64,000 nt of DNA from an uncultured Bacteroidia bacterium (lineage in GTDB: Bacteria; Bacteroidota; Bacteroidia; Bacteroidales; Prolixibacteraceae): NCBI GenBank assembly GCA_903923905.1, contig CAIXZH010000116.1:1-64000 (forward strand), given 5' to 3'. The notes below the pieces were generated by a model, which ran no database searches, was not told where the DNA came from, and was given only the letters and a program-made list of their open reading frames with translations. Shown in pieces: positions 30,302 through 39,858 of the stretch. Within the stretch, counting starts at the first letter, position 1. Each line of letters begins with the position of its first letter. A program made the translations under genes and the position numbers.

Positions 30302-31750
30302 TTAACTATTGTGCTGTTTTTTTTGAATAAATAATAATCCAAGAAAAGTTATCCCGCCATTAATTATAATCAATTCAAAACCAATTTTATAGCCATTAAT
30401 TAACTGAGCCGAGAATAGATCGATAAACCAGGCAATGAAAGGCGAACAAAGTGCAACAAGGGGTACCCACCGGTCTTTAACCTGTTTTTTTGTGAGCAAA
30501 CCGAATGAAAACAGTCCAAGTAAGGGTCCATAAGTATACCCTGCAGCCTTAAAAACGGCGACAACAACACTTTGATCATTAATAAGCCTGAAGATCATAA
30601 TTACCAAAAACAGCAAAAGCGAAAACCCGATATGGGTACGCCGCAGAAGCGTTTGTTTTCGGGTCTGTTCATGCTTGCTAATATTTAGAAAATCAACGCA
30701 AAAGGCGGTAGTTAGCGAGGTTAAGGCTGAGTCTGCGCTCGCGTAATTGGCAGCAGTGATTCCGAGAAGGAAGAAAATTCCGATCATCAGATTCATATGA
30801 TTCAGCGCCAGCATCGGAAAGAGAAAGTCCGATTTTTGCGGCAGCGGGATTCCATTGCTTTTTGCAAAAAGATAAAGCAAGACTCCCAGTAACAGGAACA
30901 TTCCAACAACCAACACAAATATGCTGCTGAAGGTGAGCATATTTTTTTGTGCCTCCTTCAAACTTTTACAGGTGAGGTTTTTCTGCATCATATCCTGATC
31001 CAGCCCAACCATTACAATGGTCACGAAGATACCGGCCAAAAATTGTTTGAAAAAGTATTTACTTGATTTTATATCCCATTCGAAAATCCGGGAATAAGGA
31101 TGCGCATATATTTTTTGCATTGTTTCACCTGCTGACCATCCGAAACTTGAAAAGATATAGTAGATCGTCATAATCACTGCTGCCAGCAGGAATATGGTCT
31201 GCAGCGAATCGGTCCAGATAATGGTTTTTACACCCCCTTTATAGGTATAGACCCAAATCAGGAAGATGCTGATCAACACGGTGACGGCGAATGGAATTCC
31301 AAGTGCATCGAATAGAGCAAGTTGTAAAACCTCTGCAACCAGATACATCCTAAAAGCAGCTCCTACCGTTCTTGAGAGGAGAAAGAAAAATGAACCTGAT
31401 TTATAGGCATAAAATCCGAATCGTTGTTCGAGATAAGTGTAAATGGAGACCAGATTAAGTTTGTAATAGACTGGGAGAAGCACCAGGGCAACTATCCAGA
31501 ACCCTACCAGATTTCCCATAATGAACTGAAAATAGGTACTGGCCGAATTTCCCACTTCACCTGGAACTGAGATGAAGGTCACCCCTGAGATGGTTGTCCC
31601 AATCATCCCAAAGGCGACAACAAACCAGGGGGATTTCCGGTTTGCAGTGAAAAATGTTTCGGTTGTGGCAGATTTGCCCGTTAAGTGGGCAATAAGGATC
31701 AGCATCAGGAAATATCCACCGAGAAGGAAAGCGACTAATACCGGATTCAT
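30302..31750 (-). CDS. Sodium:solute symporter (SSS family); start at internal Met (31750) preferred over 31873
   Basis: 'FFTANRKSPWFVVAFGMIGTTISGVTFISVPG', multi-TM; the longer ORF start overlaps the upstream gene by 56 bp. Confidence 0.9.
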   Translation of the reverse strand: MNPVLVAFLLGGYFLMLILIAHLTGKSATTETFFTANRKSPWFVVAFGMIGTTISGVTFISVPGEVGNSASTYFQFIMGNLVGFWIVALVLLPVYYKLNLVSIYTYLEQRFGFYAYKSGSFFFLLSRTVGAAFRMYLVAEVLQLALFDALGIPFAVTVLISIFLIWVYTYKGGVKTIIWTDSLQTIFLLAAVIMTIYYIFSSFGWSAGETMQKIYAHPYSRIFEWDIKSSKYFFKQFLAGIFVTIVMVGLDQDMMQKNLTCKSLKEAQKNMLTFSSIFVLVVGMFLLLGVLLYLFAKSNGIPLPQKSDFLFPMLALNHMNLMIGIFFLLGITAANYASADSALTSLTTAFCVDFLNISKHEQTRKQTLLRRTHIGFSLLLFLVIMIFRLINDQSVVVAVFKAAGYTYGPLLGLFSFGLLTKKQVKDRWVPLVALCSPFIAWFIDLFSAQLINGYKIGFELIIINGGITFLGLLFIQKKQHNS

Positions 31751-31817
31751 AATTCTATCATTTGTATTTTTATTATCCTCCGGAATCCCGGATTTGCGGT
31801 GTTTACTACGTTGGTTT

Positions 31818-33044
31818 TCATTTGATGGTCCTGAAATCTGGATATAACAAATATTTCTGTCGGATTGCTCCATAAGCAGATAGCTCCTCGGACCAACTCT
31901 TCCGAATCTCAGCCTCCTCTTTCCCTTCCAGTATAAGCTTGATAACCTGGCTGTTCCCCATTAGCTTATTAAACCATTGACTGCGGGTAAGGAACTCCTG
32001 CGTGTTTTTAAATTTATGAAACCAACTGATAAAATAAGAGAGTGTAAAAGGAGGAACCTTAGGCAATTCACGCAAATCCTCGCCAAAACAGTTTTGATCT
32101 TTTTGAACCGGATCCATCTCCATTCCTTTTATACCTACCGGGGTAAACCTGAATTTACCAAAGGATGGATCAGGAAAGCCCAAAACCTGAAAAGGGAACT
32201 GAGTGCCACGTCCGATACTGACACTTGTGGCTTCAAAGAAGCAGAGTGAAGGATAGAGCCTGACGGATAAATAGTTGGGAAGATTTGGTGAAGGTTTGAC
32301 TGGTAGTTCATAAGGCATTGAGTGAGTGTAATTTGCAACCTTTATAATCTCAAGACGGGCCTGAATCCCATTGGACAACCACTTTTCGCCATTGATCATT
32401 TGCGCCAGTTCACCGATGGTGCATCCATGAACTACAGGAATCGGATCCATTCCGACAAATGAACGGAAAGCAGGTTGCAGAACCGGTCCGTCAAAATAAT
32501 CCCCGTTTGGATTTGGCCGGTCGAGGATGAGTAAAGTCTTTTGGCTCCCGGCACAAGCCTCCATAAGATAATGAAGGGTGCTGATATAGGTGTAAAATCT
32601 GCATCCTACATCCTGAATGTCAAATATTACAAGGTCTATATCTTCAAGTTGTCCGGCGGTGGGTTTGTGATTATTACCGAACAGAGAGACAATTGGAATG
32701 CCTGTGGCAGGATCTTTTGAGTTGCCGATCAGTTCGCCGGCGCCAGCCTCACCGCGAAACCCATGTTCCGGAGCGAAGATTCGTTTAATAGAAACATGTT
32801 TGCTTAATAAATAATCAACAAGATGTTGATCGCCAACCCGGGAAGTTTGGTTTACTACCAGTGCCAGATTTTTCCCTTTCAGTTTGGGAAGATATAGTTC
32901 TGGCTGATCGGCACCTGGAGTGATTTTTTCAGGTCTGCCATTTGTAATCAGACTAAAACCAAGCATCACCAAAACAAATGCCAAATGAATCAACCGATTG
33001 CAAAAACTGACTCCAATAACTGATTTCATAGGATATATTCTCAT
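31818..33044 (-). CDS. namZ: DUF1343 / exo-beta-N-acetylmuramidase NamZ-like
   Basis: 'LALVVNQTSRVGDQHLVDYL', 'KRIFAPEHGFRGEAGAGE', 'DLVIFDIQDVGCRFYTYISTLHYLMEAC', 'LILDRPNPNGDYFDGPVLQP'. Confidence 0.9.
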   Translation of the reverse strand: MRIYPMKSVIGVSFCNRLIHLAFVLVMLGFSLITNGRPEKITPGADQPELYLPKLKGKNLALVVNQTSRVGDQHLVDYLLSKHVSIKRIFAPEHGFRGEAGAGELIGNSKDPATGIPIVSLFGNNHKPTAGQLEDIDLVIFDIQDVGCRFYTYISTLHYLMEACAGSQKTLLILDRPNPNGDYFDGPVLQPAFRSFVGMDPIPVVHGCTIGELAQMINGEKWLSNGIQARLEIIKVANYTHSMPYELPVKPSPNLPNYLSVRLYPSLCFFEATSVSIGRGTQFPFQVLGFPDPSFGKFRFTPVGIKGMEMDPVQKDQNCFGEDLRELPKVPPFTLSYFISWFHKFKNTQEFLTRSQWFNKLMGNSQVIKLILEGKEEAEIRKSWSEELSAYGAIRQKYLLYPDFRTIK

Positions 33045-33316
33045 GATCGTGATAACTGAACAGGATTTGTTTTACTGCGAAAGTATTGATATGATTTAAT
33101 AAATCGGGAACTTTGAACTTCTTTTTTGATTAAAAGCAGAGAAGGGTTTCCATTTGTCAGGTTTTGTCTATTTTTGGGCAAATTCATACGTAAAAAATGA
33201 TGCGGTTAATTGGTATGGAAACCTGCATTTTCGGGAAAACGATCGTTTCTCCGCACTGCTTTGCGATTCAGATCCAAAAATCATAATCGTATGAATATTT
33301 TAACGATAAAATAACT

Positions 33317-36271
33317 ATGCTTAAACATAATATATCCATATTTTTTACTCTGTTAAGTCTTTTATTATCTGCACAGCCTGAGGTTCGTCCCCCTTTTTTA
33401 GTCTACCAAACAGACCAATGGGTTGACTCTGTTTTTAAATCGCTTTCGGTTGATGAGAAGATTGGACAACTAATTATGGTTCCTGCCTATTCTAAAAAAG
33501 GGATTAAGCACAGGACGCGTTTAATCAAAATGGTCAGGGAAAATGAAATTGGGGGCATCATTTCGATGCAGGGTGGACCGATGCGACATGTTAATATGGT
33601 TAATCAGCTCCAGGGGGTATCAAAAATTCCATTGCTGGTAGCTATTGATGCAGAATATGGGTTGTCCATGCGCCTTGACAGCACCATTAGATATCCTTAT
33701 GGATTTACACTCGGAGCCATCGATAATGACACATTGATTTTTGATTTGGGAGCCGATCTGGGAAGACAATGCAAAAGGCTTGGAATCCATGTCAATTTCG
33801 CACCCGTTGCAGATGTAAACAGCAATCCCCTCAATCCGGTGATTGGCTTCAGATCCTACGGGGATAATCCTGAGAAAGTCTTTCAAAAGGCTCTCCATTT
33901 TGGTTTGGGACTTCAGTCTGAACAGGTGCTGGCAACCCTCAAGCACTTCCCCGGACACGGTGATGCGCAAAAAGATTCTCATTACACACTCCCTTTAATA
34001 GGACACACCAGGGCTCAGCTTGATTCAATTGAACTTTATCCATTTCGTAAAGCTATTAAATCAGGCATCGGGGGTGTGATGACGGGATTTTTAAATGTAC
34101 CGGCGCTTGATAGTAGTGGAACGGCAGCAACTCTTTCAAAATCAATTATTAAGGATTTGCTGATTCGCGATTTAGGATTTAGGGGACTTGTGGTGACCGA
34201 TGCCATGAATATGGAAGGGGCTGTTGATCAGGATAATCCGTCTGATATTAACAGTTCGGAAGTGAAAGCTCTACTTGCCGGAAATGATTTACTCGAATTT
34301 GTGGTCAATCCTGCTAAAGTTATCGGGGAAGTCAAAAAAGCAATTTCAGATGGAGAGATTCCAATGGAGGAGATTGACCGGAAATGCCGGAAAATTCTGA
34401 TGCTAAAAAGGTGGGCAGGGCTCAATCGATATGTACCAATAAAATCTGAGGGACTGTATGCCGATTTGAATCAATCGGCCTATCGCATGACCTTACGAAA
34501 TGTTGCTCAGCAATCCCTGACAGTTCTTCAGAACGCCAACGCGTTGTTACCAATACGTCGTCTCGATACCTTAAAAATCGCAACGCTAAGTATTGGTCGC
34601 GGAAATGTTACCCCATTCCAACATTCCCTGGAGCGTTATACCCGTATGGACCATTTTTCGATTTCAAAGGAGGCTGAACCCGCAGCAGTTAGAAAGCTTA
34701 TGGCTCAGCTAAAGAGTTATAACCTGGTGATTGCTGAGCTGGATAATCTGGGTAATTTTGTGTCGTCGGATTTTCGGATTACTGAAATTCAGCAGAAAGT
34801 TACAGAGCAGGTAGCGACTTTCAAAAACTCAGTTTTTGTCCTTTTTGGCAATCCCTATGTCCTGAATTACCTCGAGGGTATTGAAAAAGCCAGTGGGTTA
34901 GTGGTCGCCTATCAGGAGAGCTCTGATTCTCAGGATCTGGCCGGACAACTCCTTTTTGGAGCTTTCTCTGCAGAAGGGAAACTTCCCGTTACTGTAAGCA
35001 ACGCTTATCATTCAGGATATGGCCTCCCAACCATTTCGCTTGATCGTTTTAAGTATACCCTTCCCGAAGAGCTTGGAATCGATTCGACCTATCTAAAAAA
35101 AAAAATTGACTCACTGGTAAATGTAGGTTTGTCGGCAAAGGCCTTTCCGGGATGTGCGGTATTCATTGCCAAAAATGGGAAGGTGATTCTAAATGAAGCC
35201 TATGGCAACCAGACCTACAGTAACGAAAGACCTTTGCACCAGGATGATCTGTTTGATTTTGCCTCCCTGACCAAAATCCTGGCTCCTATACCTGCATTAA
35301 TGCGGTTAAATGATCAAAAGAAATTCAATGTTAAAAAGAAGATGAGCGAGTACTGGTCTGACTGGAAAGGTTCCAATAAAAAGGATATTCTGGTTGAAGA
35401 TGTCCTTTCGCACCAGGCACGGCTCAAAACGGGAATTCCTTTCTGGCTGAGGACCGTTGATTCTCAAGGTAATTTTAAACCTGAATATTGTTCTAAAGAT
35501 TCAACAGCACAATTTGGACTTAGGGTATGTAAAGGTCTGTTTATATTGGATAGTTTTCCGGATTCTGTGTATGCTGCCATTCGTAAGTCACCACTTTTAA
35601 AGCGAAAGCGGTTTGTTTATTCTGATCTTGGGTTTATTATTTTTCCAAAAATCATAGCCTCTATAGTTCACCAGGATTATGAAACGTATGTTAAAACTAA
35701 TTTTTATGATCTGCTGGGTGCTAATTCATTAACTTACAGGCCATATCTGTATCAGCCAATTGATAAAATAGTTCCGACCGAAAACGACGATGTATTCAGG
35801 AAAGAGCAACTGCAAGGATTTGTCCACGATGAGAGTGCTGCGGTTTTGGGAGGAATCTCCGGCAATGCCGGTTTGTTCGGTACAATCAATGATGCAGCCA
35901 AAATGATGCAGATGTATCTGAATTATGGGTGGTATGGCGGCTATCGCTATTTGTCGGAAGCGACTATGAAAGAGTGGACAACCCGTCATTTTGAAAAACA
36001 GCATAACCGGCGGGGTTTTGGTTTCGACAAGCCTGGTCCGGGCAATAATCTGAGTAGCGGTGAACATTCCTACCCTGCCCCTTTATGTAGTGATGTCAGC
36101 TTTGGTCATACCGGCTTTACAGGAACCTATGCGTGGGCAGACCCGGGAACGGGAATACTCTTTCTTTTCTTTTCGAACCGGATTTACCCATCACGCAATA
36201 ATCACCTGCTTAATCAGCTAAACCTTCGGGAGTCGATACAACAAGCGGCTTATCAAATCCTGAAAAACTAA
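33317..36271 (+). CDS. Fusion of GH3 NagZ-like beta-N-acetylhexosaminidase with C-terminal class-C beta-lactamase-like (AmiE-like) domain
   Basis: NagZ signature 'KHFPGHGDAQKDSHYTLP', 'GLVVTDAMNMEGAV'; C-terminal SxxK 'ASLTKI', 'YSDLGF', 'GHTGFTGT'. Confidence 0.93.
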   Translation: MLKHNISIFFTLLSLLLSAQPEVRPPFLVYQTDQWVDSVFKSLSVDEKIGQLIMVPAYSKKGIKHRTRLIKMVRENEIGGIISMQGGPMRHVNMVNQLQGVSKIPLLVAIDAEYGLSMRLDSTIRYPYGFTLGAIDNDTLIFDLGADLGRQCKRLGIHVNFAPVADVNSNPLNPVIGFRSYGDNPEKVFQKALHFGLGLQSEQVLATLKHFPGHGDAQKDSHYTLPLIGHTRAQLDSIELYPFRKAIKSGIGGVMTGFLNVPALDSSGTAATLSKSIIKDLLIRDLGFRGLVVTDAMNMEGAVDQDNPSDINSSEVKALLAGNDLLEFVVNPAKVIGEVKKAISDGEIPMEEIDRKCRKILMLKRWAGLNRYVPIKSEGLYADLNQSAYRMTLRNVAQQSLTVLQNANALLPIRRLDTLKIATLSIGRGNVTPFQHSLERYTRMDHFSISKEAEPAAVRKLMAQLKSYNLVIAELDNLGNFVSSDFRITEIQQKVTEQVATFKNSVFVLFGNPYVLNYLEGIEKASGLVVAYQESSDSQDLAGQLLFGAFSAEGKLPVTVSNAYHSGYGLPTISLDRFKYTLPEELGIDSTYLKKKIDSLVNVGLSAKAFPGCAVFIAKNGKVILNEAYGNQTYSNERPLHQDDLFDFASLTKILAPIPALMRLNDQKKFNVKKKMSEYWSDWKGSNKKDILVEDVLSHQARLKTGIPFWLRTVDSQGNFKPEYCSKDSTAQFGLRVCKGLFILDSFPDSVYAAIRKSPLLKRKRFVYSDLGFIIFPKIIASIVHQDYETYVKTNFYDLLGANSLTYRPYLYQPIDKIVPTENDDVFRKEQLQGFVHDESAAVLGGISGNAGLFGTINDAAKMMQMYLNYGWYGGYRYLSEATMKEWTTRHFEKQHNRRGFGFDKPGPGNNLSSGEHSYPAPLCSDVSFGHTGFTGTYAWADPGTGILFLFFSNRIYPSRNNHLLNQLNLRESIQQAAYQILKN

Positions 36272-36546
36272 AATTCTTTCCATGGGTATCAGAACTGTTG
36301 TATAACACATTTCGCCGTTTACACCTTTGGTATTTCTGTAATATCTTTAATAGTTTGAATTACAACTGATTATTTAGGTGAATGAATCCTTCAATTGTTA
36401 ATAATTCTAAATTTGGGATTTCAGGCTGAAAAGATATTACATTAAGGTTACATTATTGGATATTTAGTATTAATTTTCGGCGTGTACAAATCGAATCAGG
36501 TTACTTATATTGACTATTCATTATTAACTTTTTAAAACTTTTCGCT

Positions 36547-36795
36547 ATGACTCAAAAAATTACCTTCAATGAGCTTCGGGATATCAAGGATCATTTGCCT
36601 CACGGTTCGATGCAACGGATTGCTCAGGAGCTTGGGATGGAAGTTGAAACCGTGAGGAATTATTTTGGTGGAACGCATTATGATAAAGGTACCAGTGTTG
36701 GTATGCATATCGAACAGGGGCCTCAGGGAGGAATTATTCTGCTCGACGACACGACTATCTTAGAAAAGGCTCAGGAAATTCTTGGAGGAAAATAA
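36547..36795 (+). CDS. Small putative DNA-binding protein (HTH-like)
   Basis: 82 aa; 'SMQRIAQELGMEVETVRNYFGG' HTH-like; followed by a terminator. Confidence 0.7.
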   Translation: MTQKITFNELRDIKDHLPHGSMQRIAQELGMEVETVRNYFGGTHYDKGTSVGMHIEQGPQGGIILLDDTTILEKAQEILGGK

Positions 36796-36819
36796 TTTAA
36801 ATAATTCGATACATCTTTT

Positions 36820-36846
36820 AACTGCCTCAGATTTGGGGCAGTTTTT
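36820..36846 (+). terminator. Rho-independent terminator
   Basis: AACTGCC-tcagatttgg-GGCAGTTTTT. Confidence 0.75.
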
Positions 36847-36858
36847 GTATCTATATAA

Positions 36859-37674
36859 TTGAATAAATATCAGGTGAAAAGACATATTTTATTTTGTATT
36901 ATTTTATCCATGGCCGCATGCAGTTACGCACGGGATGGGATGAAATCGCTCTTAAACGGGAAAGATCTTAAAGGTTTTAACGTTTATATTGGGGCAAAAG
37001 AAAAAGGGGAAAAGCCTATTGGACTGAATGCCGATCCTTTAAAGATATTTACTGTTATTCCTCTAGGCGAAGAGAATGTATTACGTATTTCGGGAGAGGT
37101 GAATGGCTCAATTACAACCAGAAAAGCTTATAAAAACTATCATGTAAGGATGATCTTTAAGTGGGGTGAAAAGGTATACCGGCAAATGAATTCCGGACTT
37201 TTGTATCATAGTTTTGGACCCTTTGGCGAAGGATTGGATGTGTGGATGAGTTCTCATGAATTCCAGTTGTGCACCGGCAAGATGGGCGACTCTTATTGCA
37301 TGGGGAGGAGCTATTTCGAAATTCCGGTTGTTAAGGGTAGCGATGGAAAATCTTTTACATGGTCTCCAATCGGTAAGATGACACAATTTGGGGATGGCAA
37401 GGCAGCTAAAAACGGATCAAAATGTTGTGACTACGAGAAGCCTCAGGGAGAATGGAATGTAATTGATTTATATTGCTTCGGCAGGACAGCTGTTCATGCC
37501 GTCAATGGCAAGGTAGTCCTGATAAATTATAACTCTGGAAAAATAGTCAAAGGTAAAGTAGTTCCTCTTACGAGAGGTAACATTCAGATTCAGTCAGAAG
37601 GGGGTGAGCTCTTTGTAAAAAGCCTTGAAATAGAAAAAATTAAGGAAATTCCAAAAGGACTTCTCAGGCAATAA
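36859..37674 (+). CDS. DUF1080 family secreted protein
   Basis: 'LLNGKDLKGFNVYI', 'YKNYHVRMIFKWGEKVYRQMNSGLLYHSFGPFG...EFQL', 'LTRGNIQIQSEGGELFVKSLEI'. Confidence 0.85.
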   Translation: MNKYQVKRHILFCIILSMAACSYARDGMKSLLNGKDLKGFNVYIGAKEKGEKPIGLNADPLKIFTVIPLGEENVLRISGEVNGSITTRKAYKNYHVRMIFKWGEKVYRQMNSGLLYHSFGPFGEGLDVWMSSHEFQLCTGKMGDSYCMGRSYFEIPVVKGSDGKSFTWSPIGKMTQFGDGKAAKNGSKCCDYEKPQGEWNVIDLYCFGRTAVHAVNGKVVLINYNSGKIVKGKVVPLTRGNIQIQSEGGELFVKSLEIEKIKEIPKGLLRQ

Positions 37675-37800
37675 CTCTACAAGTGAAATATTTGGCCGGG
37701 AAAAGCATTTATTTTTACAGTAATATTTGGTGTGAATCAAAAAAGGTATATCTTTGCATCACTTTTAAAGAAGGTATTGCATATCTGACTTAAACGTAAA

Positions 37801-37875
37801 GGGAGCTTAGCTCAGTTGGTTCAGAGCATCTGCCTTACAAGCAGAGGGTCGATGGTTCGAACCCATCAGTTCCCA
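37801..37875 (+). tRNA. tRNA-Val (anticodon TAC)
   Basis: Cloverleaf: acceptor GGGAGCT/AGTTCCC, D-arm GCTCAGTTGGTTCAGAGC, anticodon loop CTTACAA, T-loop GGTTCGAACCC; CCA not encoded. Confidence 0.97.
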
Positions 37876-37880
37876 CGGTG

Positions 37881-37921
37881 AAATCCAGATAGTTACGAAA
37901 GTAATTTATCTGGATTTTTTG
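37881..37921 (+). terminator. tRNA-Val terminator with GAAA tetraloop
   Basis: AAATCCAGATA-...TTAC-GAAA-GTAA...-TATCTGGATTTTTT. Confidence 0.85.
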
Positions 37922-37985
37922 CTTTTGTTGCATATAATTTGCAATTAATTTGGGATCAATTGACATTTCAGGTGGAGTAAAAGAA

Positions 37986-38532
37986 TTACGCATAAATTTT
38001 AGTTAATCTGAAAAGGAAGAAATTGACATCTCTCACCCCTCGCTGAGTTGATCTAAAAGCTTTGATTTTTGCATTGAACGATTCGGCAGAAGCATTGGTG
38101 CTTCGGTTGTTAAAGTAGTTTAGTATTTTGTCATAATGCGCATACATTGTGGCAGAGATGGTATTAAATGATTTAAATTCAGAGTCTGTCACCTTGTTAA
38201 ACCAAAGTGCCAGCTTACCAATCGCCACATTTTTAGGATGCTTTTTGTTGTAAATACTTCTGAGACTATGTACCAGGTAGAAAGCCTGTTTGATGTCAGG
38301 ATATAATTTGAACAGGATCTTCGACCTTTTCTTCTGACTTAACGTCCAGTTATTAGGCGATTTAAAAAGCAGATACCTGCTTCTGAACAGAAGTTGTTTT
38401 TTGGTTTCCCCATTTTTGAGGATCTTCGGTTCATATTTCCTGTTGTCAGCTTTGCAGTTTTCTATCTCATTGGTTTCTTCATCGATAGCTTCCCACCGAT
38501 GTGCAATTCTAATCCCATTTGCCGGTATAATT
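37986..38532 (-). pseudogene. 5'-truncated ISL3-family transposase remnant
   Basis: Open frame read through from 38532 without a start: 'GIRIAHRWEAIDEETNEIENCKADNRKYEPKILKNGETKKQLLFRSRYLLFKSPNNWTLSQKKRSKILFKLYPDIKQAFYLVHSLRSIYNKKHPKNVAIGKLALWFNKV...NRSTNASAESFNAKIKAFRSTQRGVRDVNFFLFRLTKIYA*'. Confidence 0.85.
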
Positions 38533-38536
38533 CATT

Positions 38537-38573
38537 ACAATGCATTTATTTGATATGTAAATAAATGCATTGT
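38537..38573. repeat. Perfect 15-bp inverted repeat with 7-nt loop
   Basis: ACAATGCATTTATTT-gatatgt-AAATAAATGCATTGT, at the truncated edge of the transposase remnant. Confidence 0.9.
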
Positions 38574-38708
38574 TTGTAAAATATACATGTGAACTATATA
38601 ATTAATTTATTTAATTGTATAACTAATTTACATCCATGACAACTGATCTTTGCTAAATGAATTGGACTTTCAACTCCATAGGTTTTAAATGATCTGAAAT
38701 TAATTGCC

Positions 38709-39182
38709 ATGAAAACGATATTTATACTATTTTTTGGAACGATATTTATGTTTGTGTTAGGAAATTTTAATATATGCAACGCTCAGAATATTGCAATCGG
38801 ACATATAACCGCTGAGGTAATTGAGTCATTAAGTGCATCCTTGCAGGCGACTACGAGTCTGCCAATGGAATCAACCAATGCAAATAATTCACTATCATCA
38901 GGACGAGCTGCAGTTACTTCGCCGACACTTAATCTTGGAACGATGCAGATCAACTCGGGAAGTAATGCTACAGTCAATGTGCTTCTTAAGTCGGCAACTC
39001 TCTCCGATTCCCTGGGGAATGATTTTACTTTAGACCCAAGTTTTAATAACAATTCGACTACTTCAGTCACGCAATCCAATGGATCCCAGAATATTAAGCT
39101 TAGCGGAATAGCAAATTTGAACTTCGCACAGGCTTCAGGTCTATACCAGGGTTCCTACACGGTAGTCTTTGCCTACAATTAA
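38709..39182 (+). CDS. DUF4402-like secreted protein
   Basis: Signal peptide; 'IAIGHITAEVIESLSAS' and C-terminal 'ASGLYQGSYTVVFAYN' pattern. Confidence 0.7.
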   Translation: MKTIFILFFGTIFMFVLGNFNICNAQNIAIGHITAEVIESLSASLQATTSLPMESTNANNSLSSGRAAVTSPTLNLGTMQINSGSNATVNVLLKSATLSDSLGNDFTLDPSFNNNSTTSVTQSNGSQNIKLSGIANLNFAQASGLYQGSYTVVFAYN

Positions 39183-39321
39183 ATTTACAATATATTCAAT
39201 ATTTTTTTGAATTTCATAAAACCTTTAACGCTGAAACTATAATTATGAAATCAAAGAGAGATCACCCTATAATTTCACCAACGAAATTAGAAAAATAATT
39301 GTGTTTGACCAGCGGATCTTT

Positions 39322-39522
39322 CTACGGCCTCCTATTTGCCTCTTTCCATAACCCAATGCACAATATGGCTGTAACAACAAATCCACCTAGGCTTACCATT
39401 AATGGTAATTGAAAATTGCCTACAACGATCCCAATATGGAAAATCAGACGCAACAGATGGAGAAGTGCTATTATTCCAAATATCACGGATACGGTTTTTG
39501 TAAATGGTTTCATGAGTTTCAT
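39322..39522 (-). CDS. Small hypothetical membrane protein (2 predicted TM)
   Basis: 66 aa; 'TVSVIFGIIALLHLLRLIF' and 'LMVSLGGFVVTAILCIGLW'. Confidence 0.6.
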   Translation of the reverse strand: MKLMKPFTKTVSVIFGIIALLHLLRLIFHIGIVVGNFQLPLMVSLGGFVVTAILCIGLWKEANRRP

Positions 39523-39858
39523 TATTAATTCTCAATCAAATATAGCAAAAAAATAAGTAAACACACCTGAATTAACCAAAAAAATCAAGCTTTTGCACCC
39601 AAAATGGTAATCCTTAATTGTATCAAATTGAAAAGGACGGAACCGGGCGGCTCCATCCTTTTACTAAAACTAACTAACCAAACTAACTAAACCTAAACTT
39701 ATGAAAAAAAATGTAGTGCAAATATAGGGGCGTGTTAAGTTCTATCCAAATTATAAAGGTTAACGAATTGTGAAAGATTGAAACAAGTGTATAACCTTTT
39801 CTTAATAAACAATTTTTTGAATCCTGGCATTTGCCGCCGGGATTCAATCGCAATCCGT

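Noticed and set aside
33145-33223. 9-bp inverted repeat GGTTTCCAT/ATGGAAACC in the NamZ/NagZ divergent intergenic region
   Set aside because: Short, widely spaced and without further supporting structure; could be chance.
38709-39182. Antisense ORF 38783..39079 (-)
   Set aside because: The plus-strand DUF4402-like protein with signal peptide is better supported.
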